DNA from: an uncultured Coriobacteriaceae bacterium
GTDB taxonomy: Bacteria > Actinomycetota > Coriobacteriia > Coriobacteriales > QAMH01
DNA length: 14,009 nucleotides
NCBI GenBank assembly: GCA_902783175.1
Contig: CACZQA010000087.1
Span: 1-14,009, forward strand
Direction: 5' to 3'
The notes under the pieces are model-generated. The model was not told the DNA's origin and made no database searches. It saw only the letters and a program-made list of their open reading frames with translations. How positions within the stretch are numbered: the stretch's first letter is position 1; each line of letters opens with the position of its first letter. This document shows positions 6,252-13,358 of the stretch, piece by piece. Position numbers and translations under genes: made by a program.

Positions 6252-7337
6252 GTGTCCGACATCATCGCGCGTAGAACGTTCGTGAAGCTCACGGGGGCAG
6301 CCGCCGGCGCGTTTCTCGTGGGTGGCATTGCCGGGTGCAGTGGCTCCGAAGACGACGGCCATAAGGGCAAGGGACATCGCGGGAAGGGCAAACCCAGGTT
6401 CAAAGGTCCGCTCAACCGCGCGCAGAAGGTCGATTCTGCTCCGGATGAGAGCGAAGCGCTGGCAAAGTTCGTCGTCGTGAGCGACACGCACCTCGACCTC
6501 GACTATCAGCCCTACGTCGACCGCGTGCAAAACATGTTCCAGGACATCGCCGCGAACTGCCCCGACAACGACAGCATCATCGTGGTGGGCGACATCACCA
6601 ACAATGGCAAGCTCGACGAGTTCAACAAGTTTCACGAGCTGGCAGAGGCATCGGGGTTCAAATATCCTGACGATTTCACGCTGGCCATCGGCAACCACGA
6701 CCAGTACGACTCGACCGAGGGAGCGCAGCCCGTCTCCAACCTGACCGACCAGTTCAGGGAGCAGGCTGGCATCTCCGACCAAGTCCATCCGTACTACGAC
6801 CGCACGATCAACGGCGTGCACCTCATCGTGATGGGGCCCGACCGCTATCCGGACGGCAACTGGGCGCACTTCGGGATTTCCGACGATCAGATCGAGTGGA
6901 TGGACAAGCTTGCCGGGCAAGACGAGCATGACGGGGTCATCTCGTTCGTGCTGATGCACGAGCCGCTGTACCAGACGGTGCTCAACACCGAGCCGGGCGA
7001 CTTTGGGCACGAGTGGTCGCTCTCGGACGAGGATAACGAGAACCTGCACAACCACCTGCGCAAGCACGACAACGTCGTCTTTTTCACGGGGCACACGCAC
7101 GCGATGCCCGATACGGTGCAGCTCGAGCACGAGGGCCCGCTGTACGTGGGCACCGGCTCAATCGCGTACTGCGTTCTCGACCCGGGTGGCGACACCTCGG
7201 GCAACGGCGACATCAACCAGTACGGTTCGCTGGGCTGGGAAGTGACCGTGTGGACCAGCTGCGTCAGGTTCCGCATGCGCAACTTCCTTACCCACGAATA
7301 CGAAGACGACATGGGCTCTGCCATCTACCAGTACTGA
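6252..7337 (+). CDS. Tat-exported lipoprotein metallophosphoesterase (calcineurin-like)
   Basis: This 361-residue protein has a GTG start preceded by GGGGAGG at 6239-6245. The N-terminus carries a twin-arginine motif (R7-R8-T-F-V-K), a hydrophobic stretch and a lipobox IAGC with C29, so it should be exported folded and anchored on the outer face of the membrane. A basic Gly/Lys/His linker follows (residues 36-52). The catalytic domain shows the full calcineurin-like metal set: D78-T-H80, G113-D114, G147-N-H-D150, a later MHEP, and G280-H-T-H283. It is therefore a two-metal phosphoesterase, probably hydrolysing extracellular phosphomonoesters or diesters; the substrate is not identifiable. A TACAAT box at 6211-6216 could be part of a promoter, but its -35 is weak. 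Confidence 0.9.
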   Translation: MSDIIARRTFVKLTGAAAGAFLVGGIAGCSGSEDDGHKGKGHRGKGKPRFKGPLNRAQKVDSAPDESEALAKFVVVSDTHLDLDYQPYVDRVQNMFQDIAANCPDNDSIIVVGDITNNGKLDEFNKFHELAEASGFKYPDDFTLAIGNHDQYDSTEGAQPVSNLTDQFREQAGISDQVHPYYDRTINGVHLIVMGPDRYPDGNWAHFGISDDQIEWMDKLAGQDEHDGVISFVLMHEPLYQTVLNTEPGDFGHEWSLSDEDNENLHNHLRKHDNVVFFTGHTHAMPDTVQLEHEGPLYVGTGSIAYCVLDPGGDTSGNGDINQYGSLGWEVTVWTSCVRFRMRNFLTHEYEDDMGSAIYQY

Positions 7338-7424
7338 GGCACCGGCAACTCTCGCGCTCCCTCCCTTCGCGCGGGAAGTGTGGCAGTGCCACGGTTCTCG
7401 CGCAGGGGGGGGGTGCTCGCGCAC
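7338..7424. terminator. Convergent intergenic region with hairpins and a nine-G tract
   Basis: The gap separates two converging genes. GTGGC-AGT-GCCAC (7380-7392) forms a small hairpin, and GGTGC-TCGC-GCACC (7412-7425) forms another that touches the stop codon of the minus-strand ribokinase gene. A run of nine G lies at 7405-7413. None is a classical intrinsic terminator with a T tract; together they may stop transcription from both sides (inference). Confidence 0.35.
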
Positions 7425-8345
7425 CTATTCGAGGGAGTTTGCCTCGGCCAGCGTCGGGATGGACTGTTGCGCGCCCACGCGGGTTGTCGCCAGCGCGGAG
7501 GCGCGGGTCGCGAGGCGCATGGCGTCTTGCGCGGCAGTGCCGTTGGCGCGCGCGGCCACGAGGGCTCCGATGTAGGTGTCTCCCGCACAGGTCGTGTCAA
7601 TTGCCGTGACCTGTGGCGGAACGGACCTGAGTATCTCGTCGGGGCCGGCGGTGAGCAGGGCAGATCCGCGCTCGCCCAGCGTGATCACGCTGCAGCGCAC
7701 GCCCCGCGCGAGGAACTTCTCCATGGCAAGGCGGCAGCTCGCGTCATCGGACGGGTAGATGCCCGTGAGCTCCTCGCACTCGGTCTCGTTCACGACGACC
7801 ATGTCGAGATAGGGGTAGATGTCGAGCGGCAGCTCGCGTGCCGGCGCCGGGTTGATGACCGTGGTGAGCCCCGCGTCATGCGCCATGCGAAGCGATGCCA
7901 TGGTCTCCTCGAAATCGCATTCGAGCTGCGTCAGGAAGATGTCTCCGGGCTGCGCGACCTCCTCGAGCCCCTCGCGGACGAACTGCGCGGTGGGGCGCAT
8001 GTTCGCGCCCGAGTCCACGACGATGCAGTTGTCGCCCGCGATGCGCTCGATCATCGCGACGCCGGTGGGGCAGCCGGCGACGCGTGCGATGCGCTCGCAG
8101 TTGACGCCCGCTTCGGCCAGCGAGGCGATCATCTGGTCGCCAAAGGCGTCGTCGCCCACGGCACCGAGCATGTGCACCGTAGCCCCGAGCTTGGCGGCGG
8201 CAACTGCCTGGTTGGCTCCCTTGCCGCCGGGGTTGGTGAAGAAGTTGCTGCCGAGCATCGTCTCGCCGATCAGCGGCACGCGGGGGCACTCGATGGAGAG
8301 GTCCATGTTGAGGCTTCCGAATACGATTACCTTGTGGTCTTGCAT
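7425..8345 (-). CDS. rbsK: Ribokinase (PfkB family)
   Basis: This 306-residue protein matches the usual ribokinase length. The start at 8345 gives the canonical N-terminus (VIVFGSLNMDL); the frame stays open upstream, but into the hairpin region and without family similarity. N13-M-D15 and G40-G-K-G-A-N45 are the ribose-binding signature, and DTTCAGD at 250-256 carries the anion hole and catalytic Asp256, with Cys in place of the more usual Gly/Ala. It phosphorylates D-ribose to ribose 5-phosphate in the cytoplasm. It is the last gene of a minus-strand operon behind a nucleoside hydrolase and a carrier, so its ribose probably comes from nucleosides. A 148-base structured gap precedes it. Confidence 0.93.
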   Translation of the reverse strand: MQDHKVIVFGSLNMDLSIECPRVPLIGETMLGSNFFTNPGGKGANQAVAAAKLGATVHMLGAVGDDAFGDQMIASLAEAGVNCERIARVAGCPTGVAMIERIAGDNCIVVDSGANMRPTAQFVREGLEEVAQPGDIFLTQLECDFEETMASLRMAHDAGLTTVINPAPARELPLDIYPYLDMVVVNETECEELTGIYPSDDASCRLAMEKFLARGVRCSVITLGERGSALLTAGPDEILRSVPPQVTAIDTTCAGDTYIGALVAARANGTAAQDAMRLATRASALATTRVGAQQSIPTLAEANSLE

Positions 8346-8380
8346 GACGGTCCCCAGTCTTTCTTCCGGTCGAACAGACG

Positions 8381-8454
8381 CGCCCTTTTGGCGGACGCGC
8401 GGCAGGCGGGCCTGCCATCTACGAGCGTGGCGGGAGCACGAAGCCCCCGCCACG
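8381..8454 (-). promoter_or_regulatory. Three successive hairpins between the carrier and ribokinase genes
   Basis: Three inverted repeats follow each other. CGTGGCGGG (8426-8434) pairs with CCCGCCACG (8446-8454). GGCAGG (8401-8406) pairs with CCTGCC (8411-8416). CGCC (8381-8384) pairs with GGCG (8390-8393) around CTTTT. Read on the minus strand they lie after the carrier stop and 36 to 109 bases upstream of the ribokinase start. The first could be a partial terminator or an mRNA stability element, lowering or uncoupling rbsK expression. Confidence 0.4.
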
Positions 8455-8493
8455 ACAGATAAGCCTTCGCTTCAGATTCTAGCCGTTGGCAGT

Positions 8494-9915
8494 CTAGCTG
8501 TTGTCGGCGTCTTCCTCTTTGGGGATGAGGAAGGAGCACAGCAGCGCGGCGCCAACCAGGACGGCGCCCGCCACGAGGGACGCGGCGTAGCCTGCGGCAG
8601 CGCCACCCGACACGGTGAAGCTGTTCATCACGGCGTACAGCACGGCAAAGCTGAGGCCTGCGCCCAGGTTGAAGGCGCCGGCGTTCATGCCGGGCAGGTA
8701 GCCGGGGTTGTCCTTCGGCGAGAGCACGATGCCCAGGCCGTTGAGCATGATGTTGGCGGTGCCGGCATAGGAGATGCCGAGCACGACGGAGATGACAACG
8801 AGGGCGGCGATGCTCGGGCTGTTGGCAACGAAGATGCCGAACAGCGCGCCGACGATGGTCACCACGAGGCCCGCGCGCAGCACGACGTGGTAGCCGAACT
8901 TGCTCGCGAGCACGCCGGCGACCGGGCCAAACGCCAGGCCGAGCAGCGCATACGGGGTGAGCGTCGCAAACGAGACGGTGGAGGCGCTCATGCCGCCCCA
9001 CAGCGTCGTGTCCTGCGCGATGGCGGGGACGACGCCGTTCATGATGGCGAAGACGCCGGTCATGGTGAGCAGCGTGGTGACGAGCAGGCCCCAGGTGCGG
9101 CGCTGCTTCATGTAGTGCGTCGAGACCATGGGCGCGGCAGCGCTGCCCTCATGGCGCCAGAACACCACGAAGAAGACGGCGGCGATGACGATGAGCACGA
9201 CGACCAAGATCCAGTTGGCGCCCGCCAGCTTCTCGATCTCGTTGATGGCCAGGTATGCGGCAAGAAACGCGATGCCGAGCGTGATGGCACCTGCCCAGTC
9301 CATCTTGGGCGTGTCTTCTGCGGTGCTCTCGCGCACGGCGAGCGCGACGAAGACGACGGCGAGCGCCGCGATGACTGCCATCACGATGAACACGGAGCGG
9401 AAGCCGAACGTGCCGGCGAGCCAGCCGCCGAGGATGGCGTCGACGCCCGCGATGCCGCCGTTGACGGAGGTCAGAATCGACATGAGGCGCGTGTAGCGCT
9501 TCTCCTCGGTCACGCGCTGGTGCAAGATGATCAGGCACATCGGGACGACGGGGCCCGCGACGCCCTGGAAGATGCGGCCGATCATGAGAACGGTCACGTT
9601 GGGCGCGATCGCCGAGATGAGGCAGCCGATGCCCGTGAGGGCGAGCATGCCGGACAGGACCTTCTTGCGGCCCTTGAGGTCGGCGAGGCGCGGGAGGAAC
9701 AGCGAGAACAGTGCCGCGGCGGTGAAGAACACCGTCTGCGTGAGCCCGATGGCGTCTGCCGTCGTGTTGAGCTCGTTTTGCATCGTGACGAGCGCGGGCG
9801 AGAGCATCGAGGCGTTGAGCTGGAAGGCGAAGATGGCGACGAGCAGGGCCGCCATGAGCGCGGCGATGCTCGCCGCTCCGCCGTTGTCGGTCTTTTGGGT
9901 GGTGCTTTCAGACAT
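8494..9915 (-). CDS. MFS transporter, DHA2-like with about 14 TM, in a nucleoside salvage operon
   Basis: This 473-residue protein has about 14 hydrophobic segments. Motif A is seen as LADLKGRKKVL, and a motif C-like GRIFQGVAGPVVP lies in TM5. Length and motifs fit the DHA2 branch of MFS, best known for drug export. The context argues otherwise: it starts 5 bases after the nucleoside hydrolase stop, with its AAGGA ribosome binding site inside the end of that gene, and is followed by ribokinase. It is therefore the likely uptake carrier for ribonucleosides or ribose (inference). Acidic C-terminal residues (KEEDADNS) end the chain. Export of a nucleoside analogue is the alternative. Confidence 0.88.
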   Translation of the reverse strand: MSESTTQKTDNGGAASIAALMAALLVAIFAFQLNASMLSPALVTMQNELNTTADAIGLTQTVFFTAAALFSLFLPRLADLKGRKKVLSGMLALTGIGCLISAIAPNVTVLMIGRIFQGVAGPVVPMCLIILHQRVTEEKRYTRLMSILTSVNGGIAGVDAILGGWLAGTFGFRSVFIVMAVIAALAVVFVALAVRESTAEDTPKMDWAGAITLGIAFLAAYLAINEIEKLAGANWILVVVLIVIAAVFFVVFWRHEGSAAAPMVSTHYMKQRRTWGLLVTTLLTMTGVFAIMNGVVPAIAQDTTLWGGMSASTVSFATLTPYALLGLAFGPVAGVLASKFGYHVVLRAGLVVTIVGALFGIFVANSPSIAALVVISVVLGISYAGTANIMLNGLGIVLSPKDNPGYLPGMNAGAFNLGAGLSFAVLYAVMNSFTVSGGAAAGYAASLVAGAVLVGAALLCSFLIPKEEDADNS

Positions 9916-9920
9916 CGGTA

Positions 9921-10862
9921 CTAACCAATCCTTTCGATGGCATCGGTGACGAGATCCCAGAACTTGTCAAAGTCGAGCTTGACGGCAACCTGGGTGTGGC
10001 ACTGTTCGGCGGAAGGCTCCGGACCGCGCAGGTCGGCAACGGTCATGCCCGTGGTGAGCGTGCCGGTGAGCTCGACGTCGACCGGGCAGCGACGCGTCGT
10101 CATGACCGTGGGGTCGATGAGGTAGGCGACGGTGCAGGGGTCGTGGACCGGCGGGTCGACGAAGTCCTGGTTGTCCTGGTAGGTCTTGCGGAAGAAGTCC
10201 ATGAGGCCACTCACGAACTGCGCCAGGTCGGTGCCGACGCCCTCGATGCGCTTTTGCACCGCAGGCGTGCACAGCGCCTGGTGCGTGAGGTCGAGGCCGA
10301 CCATGGTGACGGGCCACGGCTCGTTGAAGACGACGTGCGCTGCCTCGGGGTCGACCTTGATGTTGAACTCGGCGACGGCGCTCCAGTTGCCGACGTGGTA
10401 GCCACCGCCCATGAGGACGACTTCCTTGACGCGCTCGACGATGCGGGGCTCCATGCGCACGGCCATCGCGATGTTGGTGAGCGGGCCGGTGGGCACGAGC
10501 GTGATGGTGCCGGGCTCGTTTTCCATGATGGTCTTCACGATGAAGTTGACCGCGTGCATGTCCTCGAGCGGGCGGGTCGGCACGGGCAGCTCGACGCCGT
10601 CGAGGCCGGTCTGGCCGTGGATGGAGGCGGCGACTTCCTGCGGGCGGACGAGCGGGCGGTCGCAGCCGGCGTACACCGGGATGTCGGTGCGGTGTGCCTT
10701 CTCGAGCACGGCGCGGGCGTTGTAGGTGACCTTGTCGAGGCTCTGGTTGCCGCCGACGGTGGTGACGGCAAGCAGGTCGATGTTGGGGTTCCCGGCGGCA
10801 AGCAGGATGGCGACGGCGTCGTCGTGGCCTGGGTCGCTGTCGAGGATGATTTTCCTCGCCAT
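9921..10862 (-). CDS. Ribonucleoside hydrolase (IUNH family, RihA-like)
   Basis: This 313-residue protein has the family length. The calcium-binding N-terminal motif D8-S-D10-P-G-H-D-D15 is intact, as are HGQTGLDG, VPTGPLTNIA, MGGGYHVGNW, AEFNIKVDPEAA and the late VHDPCTVAYL. The layout resembles E. coli RihA, the pyrimidine-specific hydrolase, more than purine-specific forms, but specificity is inferred. It cleaves the N-glycosidic bond to give ribose and free base. The start at 10862 has GAGGA six bases upstream on the minus strand. It is the first gene of the three-gene operon. Confidence 0.93.
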   Translation of the reverse strand: MARKIILDSDPGHDDAVAILLAAGNPNIDLLAVTTVGGNQSLDKVTYNARAVLEKAHRTDIPVYAGCDRPLVRPQEVAASIHGQTGLDGVELPVPTRPLEDMHAVNFIVKTIMENEPGTITLVPTGPLTNIAMAVRMEPRIVERVKEVVLMGGGYHVGNWSAVAEFNIKVDPEAAHVVFNEPWPVTMVGLDLTHQALCTPAVQKRIEGVGTDLAQFVSGLMDFFRKTYQDNQDFVDPPVHDPCTVAYLIDPTVMTTRRCPVDVELTGTLTTGMTVADLRGPEPSAEQCHTQVAVKLDFDKFWDLVTDAIERIG

Positions 10863-10912
10863 GTGGTTCCTCTCCCTAGCGGGCTTGTTTGACGAAGCGG
10901 TAGTTTAGCGCA

Positions 10913-10980
10913 GCTCGAGGGGGTAATGCACGTCGATTGCGCTCGAGAGGCAGAGTGCGCGAGCGCGGGGAGACTATAAT
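10913..10980. promoter_or_regulatory. Divergent control region with GCTCGAG repeats and a TATAAT box
   Basis: The 192-base gap (10863-11054) separates the minus-strand nucleoside operon from the plus-strand methyltransferase. GCTCGAG occurs at 10913-10919 and 10941-10947. GCGCTCG (10939-10945) and CGAGCGC (10960-10966) are inverted repeats. TATAAT at 10975-10980 is a good -10 for the methyltransferase gene, but no good -35 is at 16-18 bases. A TAAACT on the minus strand (10902-10907) could be the -10 of the nucleoside operon. The repeats may be operators. Confidence 0.4.
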
Positions 10981-11054
10981 CGTTGCAAGAACAACGAGAG
11001 CGCCCGCCTCCCGCCTGCGGCGGTGCCGGCGCGTGCGCAAAAGGAGGGCAGGAC

Positions 11055-11816
11055 ATGCCTGCGGATATCAGCACACTCGAACACTATTACGGGCAGCTTC
11101 CGGTAGAGGGAGGCCTTGACGCGCGCTGCGACATGCAGCTCGCGAACAGCCCCCGCTCCCGGCGCGTGATCGACCTCGGCTGTCGTCGCGGCAAGGGCGT
11201 CTACAAGCTTGCGGAGATGGTCGGCCCCAAGGGGCTTGCCGTGGGCGTGGACTGGCGCGCGGGCTTTGTCGAGGCGGCCAAGGCAGGCGTGGAGCACGCG
11301 GCGCAAAAGGGCGGGGTCGCGCCCGATGCCATGCAGTTCGTGCTCTCGTACCCCGAGACGCTCGCGCAAAGCGGTCTCGAGCCCGGGAGCTTCGACGTCG
11401 TCTACGTCAACGCCGTGCTCAACCTGCTCTTCGACCCCAAGCTCGCGCTCAAGAACATGAGCTACCTGCTCAAGCCCGGTGGAATTCTCGTCTACAACGG
11501 CGTGCTCGCCACGCGTCCGCGCGACGAAGGAGTGCGCGAGCAGGCGCGCCGGATCGGCAACGCCGTCCAAAGCGCGCCCGAGCGCAAGCAGTTCGTGAGC
11601 TGGCTTGCCCAGGCGGGCTTCAACATGGTCTCGTTCGTCAACAACAACGAGCAGCGCATCGAGCCGAGTGCGGGGGCAGATGAGGGCGTGGCGGTCCCCG
11701 TCGTGGAAACGGACGAGCCCGTCAGCTTTGTGAGCGGCGTGTTCGAGGTCTGCAAGGACGATCACGTGGACTACCACACGCAGGATTTGAAGCAGGACAT
11801 CAGCCAGTTCAGGTGA
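11055..11816 (+). CDS. ArsM-like SAM-dependent methyltransferase with an incomplete cysteine set
   Basis: This 253-residue class I methyltransferase starts at 11055 behind AAGGAGGG (11041-11048). Motif I is VIDLGCRRGKG (38-48), an acidic residue ends strand 2 (D66), and motif IV lies in FDVVYVNAVLNLL (113-125), followed by YLLKPGGILVYNGV. The N-terminal HYYGQL with C25 and the NLL-DPKLAL-NMSYLLKPGG stretch resemble arsenite methyltransferases. In those the sequence before NL is typically N-C-V; here it is N119-A120-V121, so a metalloid-binding cysteine is missing. The only cysteines are C25, C43 and C233. It may methylate another metalloid, a thiol or an organic compound. The fold is certain, the substrate is not. 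Confidence 0.82.
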   Translation: MPADISTLEHYYGQLPVEGGLDARCDMQLANSPRSRRVIDLGCRRGKGVYKLAEMVGPKGLAVGVDWRAGFVEAAKAGVEHAAQKGGVAPDAMQFVLSYPETLAQSGLEPGSFDVVYVNAVLNLLFDPKLALKNMSYLLKPGGILVYNGVLATRPRDEGVREQARRIGNAVQSAPERKQFVSWLAQAGFNMVSFVNNNEQRIEPSAGADEGVAVPVVETDEPVSFVSGVFEVCKDDHVDYHTQDLKQDISQFR

Positions 11817-11840
11817 TCGTCACGTAGAATTGGGATGCGC

Positions 11841-11870
11841 GCGGGGGCTGCCGTTTCGGGCAGCCCCCGC
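11841..11870 (+). terminator. Strong GC-rich hairpin after the methyltransferase gene
   Basis: GCGGGGGCTGCC (11841-11852) is perfectly complementary to GGCAGCCCCCGC (11859-11870) around a six-base loop. It lies 24 bases past the methyltransferase stop and 31 before the LysR start. There is no T tract, so it may be a terminator in a GC-rich genome, or a leader hairpin for the LysR gene. Confidence 0.5.
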
Positions 11871-11901
11871 CGCAGAGGGCACGAGCGCCAAGGAGCTGCA
11901 C

Positions 11902-12861
11902 ATGAACATCGACCATCTCAAGGAATTCGCCCATCTGGCGAACACGCTCAACTTCTCCACGACCGCGCAGCATTTCTACGTCTCGACCTCGGTCATCAGC
12001 AGGCACATCGCGTCGCTTGAAGACGAGCTCGGCTTCAAGCTGTTCGACCGCGGCAGCGGGCACGTCAAGCTCACCAAGGCAGGGGAGATGTTCGTCCAGG
12101 ACGCGCGCGTCATCTTGCACGATTACGACAACGCCATCGAGCGGCTCTCCGTGCTCAACTCGGGCACCGAGTCGATTGTGCGCGTGGGCTACCTGCACGA
12201 GGCGGCGCGCCCCTTCATCGCGCGCTTCGTGCGCTACATCAAGTCGAACTACCCCAAGATCGCCGTCGTGTTTCGCGGCATGAAGTTCTCGGAACTGTAC
12301 AGCGCGCTCGACGAGCACCGCGTCGACCTCAACTTCATGCTCGACATGTACCCATATGGACATCACGATTACCATTCCGAGCTCATCTACGAAGAGCAGC
12401 TGTACGTGGTGGTCAACAAGGAAAACCCGCTTGCCGGGCAGGCGGACGGCGTGACGCTCAAGGACCTGGTGGGCCAGAACCTGCTGCTGCCCAACGATCT
12501 TGCCTATCCCGGACTCGCCGACTACATTCGCAGCGTGGTCTCGCACGAGCCGGCGCTCAAGACCGACAAGACCTACGTCGACCTCGAGACGCTCTACCTC
12601 GAGGTGGAGATCAACAACTTCGTGGGGTTCTCGTCGGGGTTCAACCGGCCGATCTATGGGGACCGGGTCGCGTTCTTGCTGCTCAAGGACGTGGAGACGA
12701 AGATCGACATCTGCGCGTTTTGGCGCGACAGCCTGGAGGGCAGTGTGCTCAAGGCGTGCGAGGAGGCCATCGGCGTCTGTCGCAAGAACATCCATCCCTG
12801 GGCACCGGGGCACATGGGGGCGACGGGCAAGACGCTCACACAGATGCTGGATGATAAATGA
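11902..12861 (+). CDS. LysR-type transcriptional regulator
   Basis: This 319-residue protein starts at the ATG at 11902 with AAGGAG at 11890-11895; a longer frame from 11830 would run through the hairpin. The N-terminal winged helix-turn-helix covers residues 1-60 (FSTTAQHFYVSTSVISRHI then LEDELGFKLFDR), followed by a linker helix. From about residue 90 (IVRVGYLHEAARPF) there is the periplasmic-binding-like effector domain with its two lobes. Co-orientation with the methyltransferase gene is unusual for a LysR regulator, which is more often divergent from its target, so its regulon is uncertain. The effector cannot be predicted. Confidence 0.9.
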   Translation: MNIDHLKEFAHLANTLNFSTTAQHFYVSTSVISRHIASLEDELGFKLFDRGSGHVKLTKAGEMFVQDARVILHDYDNAIERLSVLNSGTESIVRVGYLHEAARPFIARFVRYIKSNYPKIAVVFRGMKFSELYSALDEHRVDLNFMLDMYPYGHHDYHSELIYEEQLYVVVNKENPLAGQADGVTLKDLVGQNLLLPNDLAYPGLADYIRSVVSHEPALKTDKTYVDLETLYLEVEINNFVGFSSGFNRPIYGDRVAFLLLKDVETKIDICAFWRDSLEGSVLKACEEAIGVCRKNIHPWAPGHMGATGKTLTQMLDDK

Positions 12862-12885
12862 TGCGCAAACGGCGGCGTGCTCCAC

Positions 12886-12913
12886 TTGACTCGCATCGAT
12901 ATGAGGCTATACT
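12886..12913 (+). promoter_or_regulatory. Sigma-70-type promoter of the metal resistance operon
   Basis: A -35 box TTGACT (12886-12891) and a -10 box TATACT (12908-12913) are 16 bases apart. They start 24 bases after the LysR stop, and transcription should begin near 12920, at the left edge of the operator. Confidence 0.75.
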
Positions 12914-12921
12914 TTCAGTCA

Positions 12922-12947
12922 AACATATGAACACATGCTCATATGTT
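12922..12947. promoter_or_regulatory. ArsR/SmtB-type 12-2-12 operator
   Basis: The half-sites AACATATGAACA (12922-12933) and TGCTCATATGTT (12936-12947) form a 12-2-12 inverted repeat with 11 of 12 positions matching. The TGAAC core and the 12-2-12 spacing match the known operators of SmtB/CadC/ZiaR-type repressors. It covers the expected transcription start and ends just before the arsR ribosome binding site (AAGGAG, 12955-12960), so the repressor should silence its own operon when zinc or cadmium is low. Confidence 0.8.
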
Positions 12948-12966
12948 CAGTAAGAAGGAGAATGAC

Positions 12967-13308
12967 ATGGCAGACGCCGAGAGCGCACGGTTTGACGACG
13001 CCAAGGAGGCGGCCATCGAGCAGATGCCCGACGAGGAGCTGCTCTACGACCTCGCCGACCTGTTCAAGGTGTTCGCCGACACCACGCGCATCAAGATTCT
13101 GTACGCCTTGATGGGACAGGACCTGAGCGTGGGCGACATCGCCGAGGTAGTGGGCGTGTCGCAAAGCGCTGTCTCGCATCAGCTGCGCAGCCTGAAGCAA
13201 GCGCACCTGGTCAAGTTCCAGCGCGAGGGCAAGCAGGTGGTCTACTCCCTCAGCGACGACCATGTCTACACGATGCTTTCCCAGGGCCTGACCCACGTCT
13301 GCGAATGA
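12967..13308 (+). CDS. ArsR/SmtB-family metal-sensing repressor, alpha-5 zinc-site type
   Basis: This 113-residue repressor starts at 12967; an in-frame ATG at 12943 lies inside the operator and is rejected. The winged helix-turn-helix shows DLSVGDIAEVVGVSQSAVSHQLRSL (52-76). The alpha-5 metal site known from SmtB and CzrA is complete: D97-x-H99 and H110-x-x-E113. The alpha-3 ELCxCD cysteine site of CadC/ArsR is absent (here DLSVGD). This points to Zn(II) (or Co(II)) sensing rather than Cd/Pb or arsenite. It should bind the operator upstream and derepress the HMA protein and P-type ATPase genes. Confidence 0.92.
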   Translation: MADAESARFDDAKEAAIEQMPDEELLYDLADLFKVFADTTRIKILYALMGQDLSVGDIAEVVGVSQSAVSHQLRSLKQAHLVKFQREGKQVVYSLSDDHVYTMLSQGLTHVCE

Positions 13309-13358
13309 CACGAGGGGCCGTGGGTATCGTGCCATCTTTATGGGAACTTGGAGGACTG

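Noticed and set aside
5825..6487. Minus-strand open frame of 220 codons covering the intergenic region and zinc-ribbon gene
   Set aside because: Its translation is low-complexity and overlaps the ends of two well-supported genes and a terminator-like hairpin.
7819..9924. Very long open frame (701 codons) on the plus strand
   Set aside because: It lies antisense to the ribokinase and the 14-TM carrier, both of which have clear family motifs. Its translation is charged and low-complexity, rich in Glu/Asp/Arg/His, as expected for a shadow frame in GC-rich DNA.
10983..11054. Upstream extension of the methyltransferase
   Set aside because: The extension lies just after the TATAAT box and has no ribosome binding site; AAGGAGGG at 11041-11048 clearly sets the start at 11055.
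12943..12966. Earlier in-frame ATG for the ArsR-type repressor
   Set aside because: It lies inside the operator, and AAGGAG at 12955-12960 is spaced for the ATG at 12967.
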